Source: CAZUGO01 sp964619935 (GTDB lineage Bacteria; Planctomycetota; Phycisphaerae; UBA1845; CAIVHJ01). From it: a stretch of 42,360 bases of DNA. A program made the position numbers and the translations under genes. The DNA lies in assembly GCA_964619935.1 (NCBI GenBank), contig CAZUGO010000003.1, positions 1 through 42,360 on the forward strand, in the 5' to 3' direction. The notes under the pieces were generated by a model, which did not search any database, had not been told where the DNA came from, and saw only the letters and a program-made list of their open reading frames with translations. Of this stretch, positions 32,728 to 41,030 are shown piece by piece (the stretch's first letter is position 1; every line of letters starts with the position of its first letter).

Positions 32728-35700
32728 GTGCACGCAGCTTCCAGCCGGATGATCTCGCCCACCGCTTTCATTCCCGCATCGGGATCCAGCAGAACCGGCT
32801 GGTGCTACGCTCACGGCTGCGCCGCTGGACCGTCGGCCCCCTGCTGCTGCTGCTGCTGGCCGGCGGGGCCACCCTCTACTACTACACCCGGCCGGCGCGC
32901 ATCATTGCCTCCACGGAAGCGTATCTGTCGCTCTGGATCAACGGCCGCGTGGACATCGAGGACGGCTCCTTCTCGATCTTCGACGGCATCCGGCTGCACA
33001 ACGTCAGCGTGTTCACCCACCCGGATGCCGGCGGCGACTCGGCAATGAACCGCAAGGCGGTCTTTCACTGCTCCCTGCTGTCGCTGCGCTTCGATCCGAT
33101 GGCCGTGCTGCTGGGCCGCTTGAAGGTCTCCGAGATCCAGGCCGCCGGCGCCCACTTCACGGTGATCTCCGATCCGCGAACCCAGCGGACCAACATCTCC
33201 AACCTGCTGGATGGCACCCGGGCATTCGGGCCGCACTATGGGGTCGGGGTATCCGACTTTGGATTTCCGCGCATCCGAATGCCCAACACGCGGTTCTCCT
33301 TTTATGAACGGCGCGGCAGCGACCTGCACCTCGAGCAGGAAACCCGCATCGATCTATGGGCCGTGCAACGCCGCATCAAGGAACCGGTGTACGACCTGAT
33401 CTGGCGCGATCGCAACACCCGGGAACAAATCGGCCGCGCCCGCCTGGAACTGCCGACCGGAGCCCTGCGCTTCGAGCCGGGGGCCAGTCCCCCGTGGCTG
33501 CCCGTGGATTACGTCATCGCCTCCATTCCGATCACCGACAAGGACATCGAACGCTGGATCCAGTTGCTGGGCATCGAGGGCAATGTCCGGATCCAGGATC
33601 TCGCCGTTGGGCAGACCGCCGGCTCCCCGCTGGGGGCCAGCGGGAAGATCCTGCTGCGACAAGCCCGGCTGTCGGTCCCAATCAACCCCGAGGAGCAGCA
33701 ACTGTCGGCCGATGAGCGGCTGTTCACCCTCAAGAACGTCGACGGATTCGTGGCGGTCACCGCCGGCGGCGTCCATGCCGAGTTCCAAGGCGACCTCCGC
33801 GGCCGCCGCTGTGAGACCACCTTGGACATCCACGACCTGCCACCGGAGATCAATCACTTCAGCGAAGCGGCCTGGGATCTCCGGGTGTCCTGCGCCGACT
33901 TCCTGCTGTTGCGCAACGACCCGGTTCGATATCCTGCCGAGGCCGCCGCAGTCCGTTTGTGGCCGGCGATCGCCCGGTTCTACGAGGAGTTCGACCCCAG
34001 CGGACGAACCCGGCTGAGCTGCCACATCCGCAAGGAACCCGGCCGCGAGGCCCAGCCGCGCCTAGAACAGGCCGACTTCGAGGCCCTGGGCTGCTCCGGC
34101 CGCTACCGCGGATTCCCTTACGCCCTCGGGGAGCTGTCCGGCAAGGTGCATTTCGATGAGTCCGGTGGGTTCGAGGTGCGCAACATGATCGGCCGTCACG
34201 GACCCGGCGTCATTACGCTGAACGGGCACTCCAGCGGCTTCACCCCCCACAGCGAGGTGTTTTTCAAAATCGAGGCACAACACGGCGTGCTGGACGCCGA
34301 GTTATACGCGGCCCTGCCGGAGCCGCACCGGACCGCCCTGGAGCTGTTCGAACTCAGCGGCACGGCTGACCTGACCGTCATCGTCGAGCGCCCGGGCAGC
34401 GCCACGGAAACCAGCCCCGCCCCGGTGGATGTGCGGATTCGCGGGCGGCTGCTCGACGGCGCGGCCCGCTACGCCCACTTCCCCTACCCGATCCAAGACT
34501 TGCACGGTGAATTCGAGGTCGACGACGGGCTCACCCTTCGTGATATCCGCGGTCGCCAGGGCCCCGCCACCGTACGGGTAGAAGGCGGCAGCCAGGGCGA
34601 CGGTCAGGGCGGCCAGGCCATCGATGTCCGCCTGAGTGCCGAGCGGATCGCCCTCGACGAGCTGCTTTACGAGGCCTTGCCCCAGAGCTGGCGCGGCATT
34701 CTCGACCAGTTGCATCTCACCGGCTGGGGCCGGGTCACCGGCCGGGTGTTTCGAACCCCGGACATGACCCGGACCACTTTCGACCTGGATATCGCGGTCA
34801 CCGACTGTGGCCTGCGCTATGACCCTCTACCCTATGCCTTGAGCGGTTGCAGCGCCCGCCTGGTGGTGACGCCCGACGCCTTGCGGGTTCGTGAGTTTCG
34901 CGGCGCCCATGGGCCCGCCGTTGTCGAAGGCCAGGCCGACGTCGACTTCACGGTCGATCCGCCATTGGTGGCCATCGACGTCAACGCCGCCGCCGTACTT
35001 CTGGAACCCGAATTGTTCGACGCCTTGCCGGGCGCCTTTCAGAAGGCCTGCCGGCGGGTGCAGCCGGAGGGAACGGTCGACCTGCAGGTGCAATACCATG
35101 TCGGCGGAGCGCCGCCGATCGCGTCGCCGCAGTTGCTGTGCCACATCAAGCCGCGGGCGGTCCGGGCCCGCTACGACCTGTTCCCGCTGCCGGTGCGCGA
35201 CCTGGGCGGCGAGATCGTGGTTCGCGACGACCACATCGAGTTCAACGACCTCACGGCCGCGTTCGATCACGGCGCCCTGAGGGTCAACGGGACCGTCGAG
35301 CATCAGGGCGAACACCGCTTGGGAACCTTGCGCATCAGTGCCTCCGATGTGGCCTTCGACCCGTCCTTGCGTGCCGCTTTGCCGGCCGAATTGCAGCGGC
35401 TGTGGACCCATCTGAACCCCACCGGGCGCTTTGACATGACCCTCGACACCCTCCAGTTCGAACACGCGCCCGATCGCCCGACGCACTGGTCGCTGGCCGG
35501 CAACCTGTTGCTCAGAAACGCCGGGCTGGACGCCGGATTACGGCTTCGGCGCCTGAACGGGGCGGTGTCGTTCGCGGCCGGTAGTGATCCGGTGGGCCGG
35601 CAGCGGCTGGTCGAAGGAAAGCTGATGCTGGATAACCTGACCATCAATCGCGCCCGCTTGACCGACTGCGGCGGGCAACTGGTTTTCGACGAGGCGCTCG

Positions 35701-36359
35701 GCCTGATCGCCCTGCGCAACCTGCGGGCCACCCTGTACGGCGGAGCGCTGACGGCGTCGGTGATGATCGCTCCTGACTCCCGGGGCACCCGTTACGATGC
35801 CGTGTGCCGGTTGACGGACGTGCAGCTCGAACCCTTGCTCCGCGATCGACGGTCCGGCCCCACGATCGACGACCCGGAACTGGCGGGCTTGCTGAACGCC
35901 AGCGTATCGCTCAGCGGACCGGCGGGCGACGGCAGCCGGCGACAGGGCTGGGGCCGGGTGGTGGTCAGTGACGCCCAGATGTACCGCCTGCCGCTGGTGT
36001 TGTCCATCCTGAATGTCATCAACCTGACCATCCCGGAACAGGGTGCCTTTCAGGACGGCGAATTCAGCTTCACCATCGCCGGCGACACCACCTACCTGGA
36101 CGACATCAAGCTGTACGGCACGGCCATGACCCTGACCGGCTCCGGGGCCATGTCGCTGCCGAAGCAATCCTTGGACCTGGAGCTGGTGATCTCCGGCCCC
36201 CGGCAGGCCATCAAGATCCCACTGCTCACCCAACTGCTGGAAGGCGCCGCCCGTGAACTGTTTGAAGTCCGGGTCAGTGGTCCGATCGACGACCCCGACA
36301 TCAGCACCCGCCCCTTGCGCGGACTCCGCAGATTGTTCGCCCCCCGAAGATCGCGCTGA
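32724..36359 (+). CDS. Large AsmA/YhdP-like protein with four to five tandem repeats
   Basis: A 1211-residue protein. A membrane anchor (38-54) near the N-terminus is followed by an all-beta-looking body and an AsmA-type C-terminus (SFTIAGDTTYLDDIKLYGTA, then a DLELVISGP segment and a basic tail). AsmA/TamB/YhdP proteins form grooves that carry phospholipids across the periplasm. Within the body about 117-residue repeats are visible: ALP-like motifs at 413, 529, 650, 767 and 884, and RY-x-FPY-like motifs at 460, 582, 698 and 816. The ATG at 32724 overlaps the previous stop (ATGA); the frame is open back to 31713 but that is a shadow of the GT-C gene. Lipid transport is inferred from the family. 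Confidence 0.85.
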   Translation: MSARSFQPDDLAHRFHSRIGIQQNRLVLRSRLRRWTVGPLLLLLLAGGATLYYYTRPARIIASTEAYLSLWINGRVDIEDGSFSIFDGIRLHNVSVFTHPDAGGDSAMNRKAVFHCSLLSLRFDPMAVLLGRLKVSEIQAAGAHFTVISDPRTQRTNISNLLDGTRAFGPHYGVGVSDFGFPRIRMPNTRFSFYERRGSDLHLEQETRIDLWAVQRRIKEPVYDLIWRDRNTREQIGRARLELPTGALRFEPGASPPWLPVDYVIASIPITDKDIERWIQLLGIEGNVRIQDLAVGQTAGSPLGASGKILLRQARLSVPINPEEQQLSADERLFTLKNVDGFVAVTAGGVHAEFQGDLRGRRCETTLDIHDLPPEINHFSEAAWDLRVSCADFLLLRNDPVRYPAEAAAVRLWPAIARFYEEFDPSGRTRLSCHIRKEPGREAQPRLEQADFEALGCSGRYRGFPYALGELSGKVHFDESGGFEVRNMIGRHGPGVITLNGHSSGFTPHSEVFFKIEAQHGVLDAELYAALPEPHRTALELFELSGTADLTVIVERPGSATETSPAPVDVRIRGRLLDGAARYAHFPYPIQDLHGEFEVDDGLTLRDIRGRQGPATVRVEGGSQGDGQGGQAIDVRLSAERIALDELLYEALPQSWRGILDQLHLTGWGRVTGRVFRTPDMTRTTFDLDIAVTDCGLRYDPLPYALSGCSARLVVTPDALRVREFRGAHGPAVVEGQADVDFTVDPPLVAIDVNAAAVLLEPELFDALPGAFQKACRRVQPEGTVDLQVQYHVGGAPPIASPQLLCHIKPRAVRARYDLFPLPVRDLGGEIVVRDDHIEFNDLTAAFDHGALRVNGTVEHQGEHRLGTLRISASDVAFDPSLRAALPAELQRLWTHLNPTGRFDMTLDTLQFEHAPDRPTHWSLAGNLLLRNAGLDAGLRLRRLNGAVSFAAGSDPVGRQRLVEGKLMLDNLTINRARLTDCGGQLVFDEALGLIALRNLRATLYGGALTASVMIAPDSRGTRYDAVCRLTDVQLEPLLRDRRSGPTIDDPELAGLLNASVSLSGPAGDGSRRQGWGRVVVSDAQMYRLPLVLSILNVINLTIPEQGAFQDGEFSFTIAGDTTYLDDIKLYGTAMTLTGSGAMSLPKQSLDLELVISGPRQAIKIPLLTQLLEGAARELFEVRVSGPIDDPDISTRPLRGLRRLFAPRRSR

Positions 36360-36474
36360 CCGCCCCGGGTGCGGTGGCTGGCAACCCGCGGCAGGCCGGC
36401 GGCATCCGCGAGATCATTCCGCCGAACGACTTGCTGTGGTCTGCCGGACCTCGGACGACCGGCCGTCGCCCAGC

Positions 36475-36969
36475 TCAAAACAGGTTCTGCTGGCCGGGCG
36501 TGGTATCCTGGATGGTGCCCTTGACCTGCTCGATTTCGATCAACATGTCATCGAGATCTTTGAACTCGCGGTAGACGCTGGCGTAGCGCACATAGGCCAC
36601 CTGGTCGAGTTCGCGCAGGCGTCGGGCCACCTGCTGGCCGATGACTCGTGAGGGGACCTCGCGATCGAACTCGCGCAACAAGTCGTCCTCAATCACCTCG
36701 GCGAGTTTGTCGAGGACTTCCTGTGGAATGGGCCGCTTGTAGCACGCGTGCCGGATGCTGCTCAGGATTCGCTCGCCGTCGAACGGCATCCGCGAGCCGT
36801 CCTTCTTGATTACGGTCAGGCGGTTCTCCTCCTCAACGCGCTCCTTGGTAGTGAAGCGCCGCCGGCAGGCGGTGCACTCGCGACGCCGGCGGATGGCCTT
36901 TCCGCCTTCGGTCAATCGCGAGTCGATGACCTTGTCCTTGGTGATTTCCTTGCACGATGGACAATGCAT
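36475..36969 (-). CDS. nrdR: Transcriptional repressor NrdR
   Basis: A 164-residue repressor of ribonucleotide reductase genes. The zinc ribbon has Cys3, Cys6, Cys32 and Cys35 (MHCPSCKE and RRECTACRRRF). The ATP-cone (about 50-140) starts at RLTVIKKDGSRMPFDGERI and binds ATP or dATP, which sets DNA binding to NrdR boxes. The frame stays open upstream to 37905, but that is a shadow of the hydrolase gene; MHCP is the family start. TAGAAT ends 11 bases before the ATG, so the leader may be only a few bases. No nrd gene is in the window. Confidence 0.95.
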   Translation of the reverse strand: MHCPSCKEITKDKVIDSRLTEGGKAIRRRRECTACRRRFTTKERVEEENRLTVIKKDGSRMPFDGERILSSIRHACYKRPIPQEVLDKLAEVIEDDLLREFDREVPSRVIGQQVARRLRELDQVAYVRYASVYREFKDLDDMLIEIEQVKGTIQDTTPGQQNLF

Positions 36970-37131
36970 ATCAAGTCGATATTCTATAACCACGAAGGCG
37001 GTTCTCCAGCGAACCGCCCAGCCATCATACCAGATGGTGGGCTCCAGGGGGGTGGGCTGCCACCATGGGTCCGCCGGCCAGGTCCCCCGGGAGGCTCGGC
37101 CACCGCGGGCCGGCCGGCGAGAAAGTGACCG

Positions 37132-38004
37132 ATGCCGACGCACATGGTCGAAAAACGCGTGGCCGATGTCTTGATCAACGGCTACTCCATCGCGGGCGAG
37201 GAAACCGTCATCGCTGCCCCCGAGCTGAATGTCTGCTTCGACATCGGCAAGGCCCCGCAGGAGGTCATCTCCATCGACCACCTGTGCATCTCCCACGGGC
37301 ACCCCGACCACACCGCCGGGCTGCATTACTACTTCACGCAGCGCTGGTTCGTCGACAACGAACCGGGAACCGCCTATCTGCCGGAGCGCCTGGTCGGGCC
37401 GGTGGAAGACCTCATGAGGGTCTGGGCCCAGATCGAAGGTCGCTACACGGAAGCCCGACTGGTCGCCGCCGAGCCCGGGCGGGAGATTCCCATCCGCCGC
37501 GACCTGGTGCTGCTGCCTTTCGAAGTCAACCACGGAAGCGGGGCCCTGGGCTACTCCGTGTTGCAGGTCCGGCACAAGCTCAAACCCGAATACAGCGGTC
37601 TGACCGGACCGCAACTGGTCGCCCTTAAGAAGCAGGGCACGGAGATTCAATATCGGGTGGACGTTCCGCTGGTGGCCTACTGCGGCGATACCGCCCCGGG
37701 CGATTTTCTGGATCTCGACTGCGTCCGCAATGCCCGGGTGTTGTTGCTGGAGTGCACCTTCTTCGACGCCGAGCACGCCGGCCGGGCGCGCGACGGACAC
37801 CACATCCACCTCCGCGATCTGCCGGACATCCTGCCGCGGCTGCGCAACCCCAACATCGTGCTGATCCATCTCACCCGCCGCACCTTCCTGCGCGAAGCCA
37901 AGCAACAGTTGCGGGCCGTCCTGCCGGAGGCCGACTATGCGCGGATGTCATTCCTGATGGAGCGGACCGCGACGCGCCTGAACCCCAGGGCGGCCCCGGA
38001 TTGA
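37132..38004 (+). CDS. RNase Z-like metallo-beta-lactamase-fold hydrolase
   Basis: A 290-residue MBL-fold protein. The metal site is complete: His55, His57, Asp59 and His60 (SHGHPDHTAG), His134 (VNHGSGALGY), Asp186 (CGDTAPGDF) and His246 (LIHLTRR), with an extra HHIHL at 223-227. The VNHGSxALGY and GDT motifs suggest the tRNase Z side of the family, which trims tRNA 3' ends, but an exosite arm is not evident, so it could be another hydrolase. Divergent from nrdR across a 162-base region. It ends 5 bases from the convergent MinD-like gene. Confidence 0.83.
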   Translation: MPTHMVEKRVADVLINGYSIAGEETVIAAPELNVCFDIGKAPQEVISIDHLCISHGHPDHTAGLHYYFTQRWFVDNEPGTAYLPERLVGPVEDLMRVWAQIEGRYTEARLVAAEPGREIPIRRDLVLLPFEVNHGSGALGYSVLQVRHKLKPEYSGLTGPQLVALKKQGTEIQYRVDVPLVAYCGDTAPGDFLDLDCVRNARVLLLECTFFDAEHAGRARDGHHIHLRDLPDILPRLRNPNIVLIHLTRRTFLREAKQQLRAVLPEADYARMSFLMERTATRLNPRAAPD

Positions 38005-38009
38005 ACCGA

Positions 38010-39287
38010 TCAGCCCAGCGCGTGGGTCACTTCGCTGAGCAAGACGGCCGGTTCGTGGTCGGCCGGCATCTGGGCGACCTCGAACAAGCGGGTGTTGGGA
38101 TGGAGGGCCTGGGCCGCACGACGATGCTCGCTGCTTAAGGCCGGCGCCAGCACAATGATTTCGTCACCCGGTTGCAGGGGGTGCATCCGGGCCGCCGCCT
38201 GCTCCAGGGCTCCGCTGGAATCGCCCAGCAGGGTGACGACCAGCGACCGGATGCCGCTGCGATGGATCACCCAGCGGAAACACAAGCCGCTGTCGGGCGA
38301 TGTGTACACCGGACAGGTCCGGCTGACGTCACTGCACAACGCCTCGATGCGCTCGCCCAGCAGGCCGTCAAGCTGTTGCACGCTGCAGATCGGCCCGGCG
38401 CCCCGCAGCACCCGAACGGTCGGCAGGCAGCCGGCCGGCACCGCCGGCTCGGGCCGGTCAGCGGGGTCGGCGGGCGCCGCCACGGCGGCCGCCGCACACA
38501 CCGGCCCTTCGCCGGCGGTCGCGTCGTCGGAATCAGTCGCCGCGATCAGACACTCCAGCAGCGCCTGCCGCAGTTCGGCGGTGCCGCCCGCGGGATCCGC
38601 AGCCAGGTAACATTGCTCCACCAGGTTGCTGCTGGGCGACGGGTCGGCCAGGCTGAAGCCCTCGAAGATGACCTCGCGCTTCAGGAAGTGATCGCCCATG
38701 TGCTGCAGGCGTGAGGACAATTCGGTGGCCTGCCGGGCGGACAGGGCATCCTGCACGAAACACGACAGCGTGCACTCCCGCCGCACGCGGTTGAGGTGCT
38801 TCAAACACTCGTAGGCCCGCACCAACTGGTTCGGGGAGGGCTCCACCAGCACGCACGCCGACGCGCAACAGCGCACGAACGGCGAGCGCTGCCACCCGGG
38901 CTGGGTGACCACGGCGACGACCAACCGCCGAACGTGGCGCTCGATCAATGTTTTGATGACGCGAGCAGGATCGCCGCGCAAGGCTTCGGCAAATTCGCCG
39001 GCCCACTCGACGCGCCGCAGATGGTCGTACAAACCAAGCTTGATGCCGGATTCGCCGACCCAGGCGACGGCCACCGTCTGACCGCGATTCGACCAGTAGT
39101 CCGCATAGTGGCCCACCGCCGCGACGGCGTCCTGTCCGGAATTGACCAGCACCACCTGGGTGATGATTGCCGCCGACCGCGGTTCGGAATCACCGGCGGG
39201 CTCGGCGGGTGGCTCAATGGGACGCCCGGCTCCCAGTATCAGATCCGCCAGGTCACCGATATTCCAGGGACCCGAAGCGTCGGTCAT
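38010..39287 (-). CDS. MinD-like protein lacking a P-loop, partner of the ParA-GBD fusion
   Basis: A 425-residue protein with no obvious family name. Residues 42-230 follow the order of MinD/FlhG-type ATPases: a first strand (ITQVVLVNSG), a helix, then ACVLVEPSPNQLVRAYECLKHL (144-165), which resembles the ADxVLLV...SLxxAYxxLK segment of MinD. The Walker A KGGxGKT is absent; NSGQDAVAAVGHYA (49-62) stands in its place, so ATP binding is unlikely. A Pro/Ala-rich linker (about 250-285) leads to a second domain (290-425) with paired Cys residues. The ATG at 39287 overlaps the stop of the ParA-GBD gene (TAATG), so the two are coupled and probably form a complex. The MinD relationship is inference. 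Confidence 0.6.
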   Translation of the reverse strand: MTDASGPWNIGDLADLILGAGRPIEPPAEPAGDSEPRSAAIITQVVLVNSGQDAVAAVGHYADYWSNRGQTVAVAWVGESGIKLGLYDHLRRVEWAGEFAEALRGDPARVIKTLIERHVRRLVVAVVTQPGWQRSPFVRCCASACVLVEPSPNQLVRAYECLKHLNRVRRECTLSCFVQDALSARQATELSSRLQHMGDHFLKREVIFEGFSLADPSPSSNLVEQCYLAADPAGGTAELRQALLECLIAATDSDDATAGEGPVCAAAAVAAPADPADRPEPAVPAGCLPTVRVLRGAGPICSVQQLDGLLGERIEALCSDVSRTCPVYTSPDSGLCFRWVIHRSGIRSLVVTLLGDSSGALEQAAARMHPLQPGDEIIVLAPALSSEHRRAAQALHPNTRLFEVAQMPADHEPAVLLSEVTHALG

Positions 39288-40534
39288 TACATGATCTCGA
39301 CCACGGAGTTCACCTCGCCAAACTCATTCAGTTCGGTCTGCTCGTTGCAGGGATCCCGAGTCCAGCGTCCGTCCACCACCAGGCGATAGCGATAGCGGCC
39401 TCGATCCAGCGGCAGAACGGCCCGGAAATGCCCGTTCTCGCCCTGGCGGACCATCGGGGTGCCCCCCGGCTGCCAGTCATTGAAATCGCCGGCGATCGAC
39501 ACCGCCTGGGCACCCGGCAGGTTGGTATTGAACTCGACGCCCTGCACCACGCGGCGGACGCCGTAGAGAACGTCGATTCTGTCCTGGATGGCCTGATGAT
39601 CCACCGGGCGCCTCGGCTGCGGCTCGGCCGGCAGCACCATCGCCGGGGCGCCACGTTCGCGGACGGCCCCGGTCAGCACCGCCGCCGACCGGCAGGCCAG
39701 CAGTTCCTCGGCTCGTTCGGCCAAGCGGTTGGCCTCCAGCAGCAGGTCCTGGTGAGCCCGGGCCGGTGCTTCCAGATCGATCAGCTCACGCGCCAGTTTG
39801 CAGAAGTCGCGATAGCCCCTGCTCGAGTTGTCGTATTCGGTGATCGGCTGACCCAGGCTGGCCCCTTCCTTGAGCTTGGTGTTGAAGTTGACGAAGGTCT
39901 TCAGCAGGAGCCCGTCGTACTTGCGGCGCAGCTCGTTGAGGATCTCGCGGGCCAGCTTGGTGCGCACGTCGTAGCAGTTCGGCAGCACACGGATGGCGAT
40001 ACTCTCGCCGGTGCGGGTGCTCAGATCCTTGATGGTGTCCAGTTGCTTCGCCAGCCCCTGAAGCGAAAAGTACCCGGTCTCGACGGGCACCAGGGCTTCG
40101 TTGCCGGCCCGCAGCGCGTTGTAGGTCAGCAGGCCGACGTGCGGCGGGCAATCAATGATGCAGTACTCATAGCGATGGGCCACCGGCCGCAGGACCTTGC
40201 GCAAAATCTGGTCGCGATTCTCGGCATCGGACCTCAGGGTCTCAAAGCGCACCAGCCCCAGGGTGGAAGGCAGAAAGTCGAAGTTGGCTGAAATCTGCCA
40301 GACCGCCTGCTCCAGGTCTACCGGCGCGTCGTCCGGGTCCTGCAGCAAGATATCGGCCACGCTGGTCTCGATCCGGTCCTCGGGCACCGACAGGCCCAAC
40401 GCGCAATGGCCCTGCGGATCCATGTCCACCAGCAAGACCCGGTGCCCCTCCCGGGCCAGGCATGCCGACAGGTTGATCGAAACGGTGGTCTTTCCGCACC
40501 CTCCCTTTTGGTTCGTCACCGCGATGGTTCTCAT
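39287..40534 (-). CDS. ParA/MinD-type ATPase fused to an AMPK-type glycogen-binding domain
   Basis: A 415-residue fusion. Residues 1-255 are a ParA ATPase: deviant Walker A KGGCGKTT (10-17, with the signature Lys10), VDMDPQGH with Asp37 and Asp39, and IIDCPPHVG with Asp128. There is no N-terminal HTH, as in short ParA/McdA types. After a helical linker (256-310), residues 331-415 form a CBM48/AMPK-beta glycogen-binding domain: GDFNDW (Trp354), YRYRLVVDGRWTRDP (Arg384, Trp391) and FGEVNSVVEI (Asn409). By alignment from memory, these match AMPK-beta1 Trp100, Lys126, Trp133 and Asn150. No ParB is nearby. The protein may position glucan bodies; that is inference. TATAAG lies close before the ATG, giving a very short leader. 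Confidence 0.9.
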   Translation of the reverse strand: MRTIAVTNQKGGCGKTTVSINLSACLAREGHRVLLVDMDPQGHCALGLSVPEDRIETSVADILLQDPDDAPVDLEQAVWQISANFDFLPSTLGLVRFETLRSDAENRDQILRKVLRPVAHRYEYCIIDCPPHVGLLTYNALRAGNEALVPVETGYFSLQGLAKQLDTIKDLSTRTGESIAIRVLPNCYDVRTKLAREILNELRRKYDGLLLKTFVNFNTKLKEGASLGQPITEYDNSSRGYRDFCKLARELIDLEAPARAHQDLLLEANRLAERAEELLACRSAAVLTGAVRERGAPAMVLPAEPQPRRPVDHQAIQDRIDVLYGVRRVVQGVEFNTNLPGAQAVSIAGDFNDWQPGGTPMVRQGENGHFRAVLPLDRGRYRYRLVVDGRWTRDPCNEQTELNEFGEVNSVVEIM

Positions 40535-40545
40535 GCGTCCTGATC

Positions 40546-40573
40546 CTTATATTGCAATTCGATTCGAGCCCAA
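40546..40573 (-). promoter_or_regulatory. Candidate promoter of the ParA-GBD operon
   Basis: On the minus strand TTGGGC (40573-40568), a 16-base spacer and TATAAG (40551-40546) resemble a sigma-70 promoter. The start would fall near 40539, only about 5 bases before the ATG at 40534. Confidence 0.4.
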
Positions 40574-40610
40574 CCAGGTCGCGCCGATTCACTGACCGCT
40601 GTGAAATGCC

Positions 40611-40660
40611 GTTATCAGTACCGCTGGACCGATAACCTCTGCCTTCGATCTAGTTATCGG
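40611..40660. repeat. Three alternating GTTATC sites upstream of parA-GBD
   Basis: GTTATC (40611-40616), CCGATAAC (40629-40636) and GTTATCGG (40653-40660) alternate in orientation, with centres 20 and 22 bases apart. The last two form a perfect 8-bp inverted repeat. The spacing of about two helical turns suits a dimeric DNA-binding protein. They lie 38 to 87 bases upstream of the candidate -35 of the operon. Confidence 0.5.
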
Positions 40661-40795
40661 CCGTGCCCAGAGCGATTCTTGATCAGCGAATGCGCAGAAT
40701 TTGCCGGCACCCGCAGACCCCCAAGCCCCTGCTACCATAATCGGTACGCCGCCAACGTGTTATGGCCTACAGGAGACCGCGCCCGCTTTTGGCTG

Positions 40796-40824
40796 TTGGT
40801 GGGATTCCTCCGGCGCTGTACACT
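40796..40824 (+). promoter_or_regulatory. Promoter of tRNA-Arg
   Basis: TTGGTG (40796-40801), a 17-base spacer and TACACT (40819-40824) fit a sigma-70 promoter. The start is expected near 40831, six bases before the tRNA. Confidence 0.5.
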
Positions 40825-40836
40825 CACGGACCGCCA

Positions 40837-40910
40837 GTCCCCATGGCGCAATTGGATAGCGCGTTGGTTTCCGGAGCCAAAGGTTTCAGGTTCGAATCCT
40901 GATGGGGACG
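40837..40910 (+). tRNA. tRNA-Arg (anticodon CCG)
   Basis: A complete cloverleaf of 74 bases. The acceptor stem GTCCCCA/TGGGGAC pairs over 7 bp, the D stem is GCGC/GCGC, the anticodon stem TTGGT/GCCAA carries loop TTCCGGA with anticodon CCG (reads CGG), and the T stem TCAGG/CCTGA carries TTCGAAT. The discriminator base is G and CCA is not encoded. A tyrosine recombinase follows 120 bases downstream, so the 3' end may be an integration site. Confidence 0.95.
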
Positions 40911-40983
40911 TGAAGACAAGTCTAGCTGATGTCGCTTGTTGCGACTCCCTGCCTTCATGGCAGCGCGGCTGTAGCCCGTAAGC

Positions 40984-41008
40984 GGAATCGTATCCCGGAT
41001 ACGTTTCC
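40984..41008. promoter_or_regulatory. 25-bp near-perfect palindrome before the integrase gene
   Basis: GGAATCGTATCC (40984-40995), centre C and GGATACGTTTCC (40997-41008) are inverted copies with a single mismatch. It ends 7 bases before the AGGAGG (41016-41021) of the integrase, so an operator for integrase control is plausible; a recombination core site is an alternative. Confidence 0.5.
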
Positions 41009-41030
41009 CCGGAACAGGAGGCCGTAAGCC

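Larger units (their letters stand above)
40535..40836. other. Regulatory intergenic region between parA-GBD and tRNA-Arg
   Basis: This 302-base gap holds no gene I can support. It contains the parA promoter candidate, an array of three alternating GTTATC sites and the tRNA promoter, each listed separately. Confidence 0.6.

Noticed and set aside
36970..37905. Upstream extension of nrdR on the minus strand
   Set aside because: NrdR proteins begin with MHCP; the extension is antisense to the RNase Z-like gene.
40601..40981. 126-codon plus-strand frame over the tRNA region
   Set aside because: It runs through the tRNA-Arg gene and has no recognisable motif.
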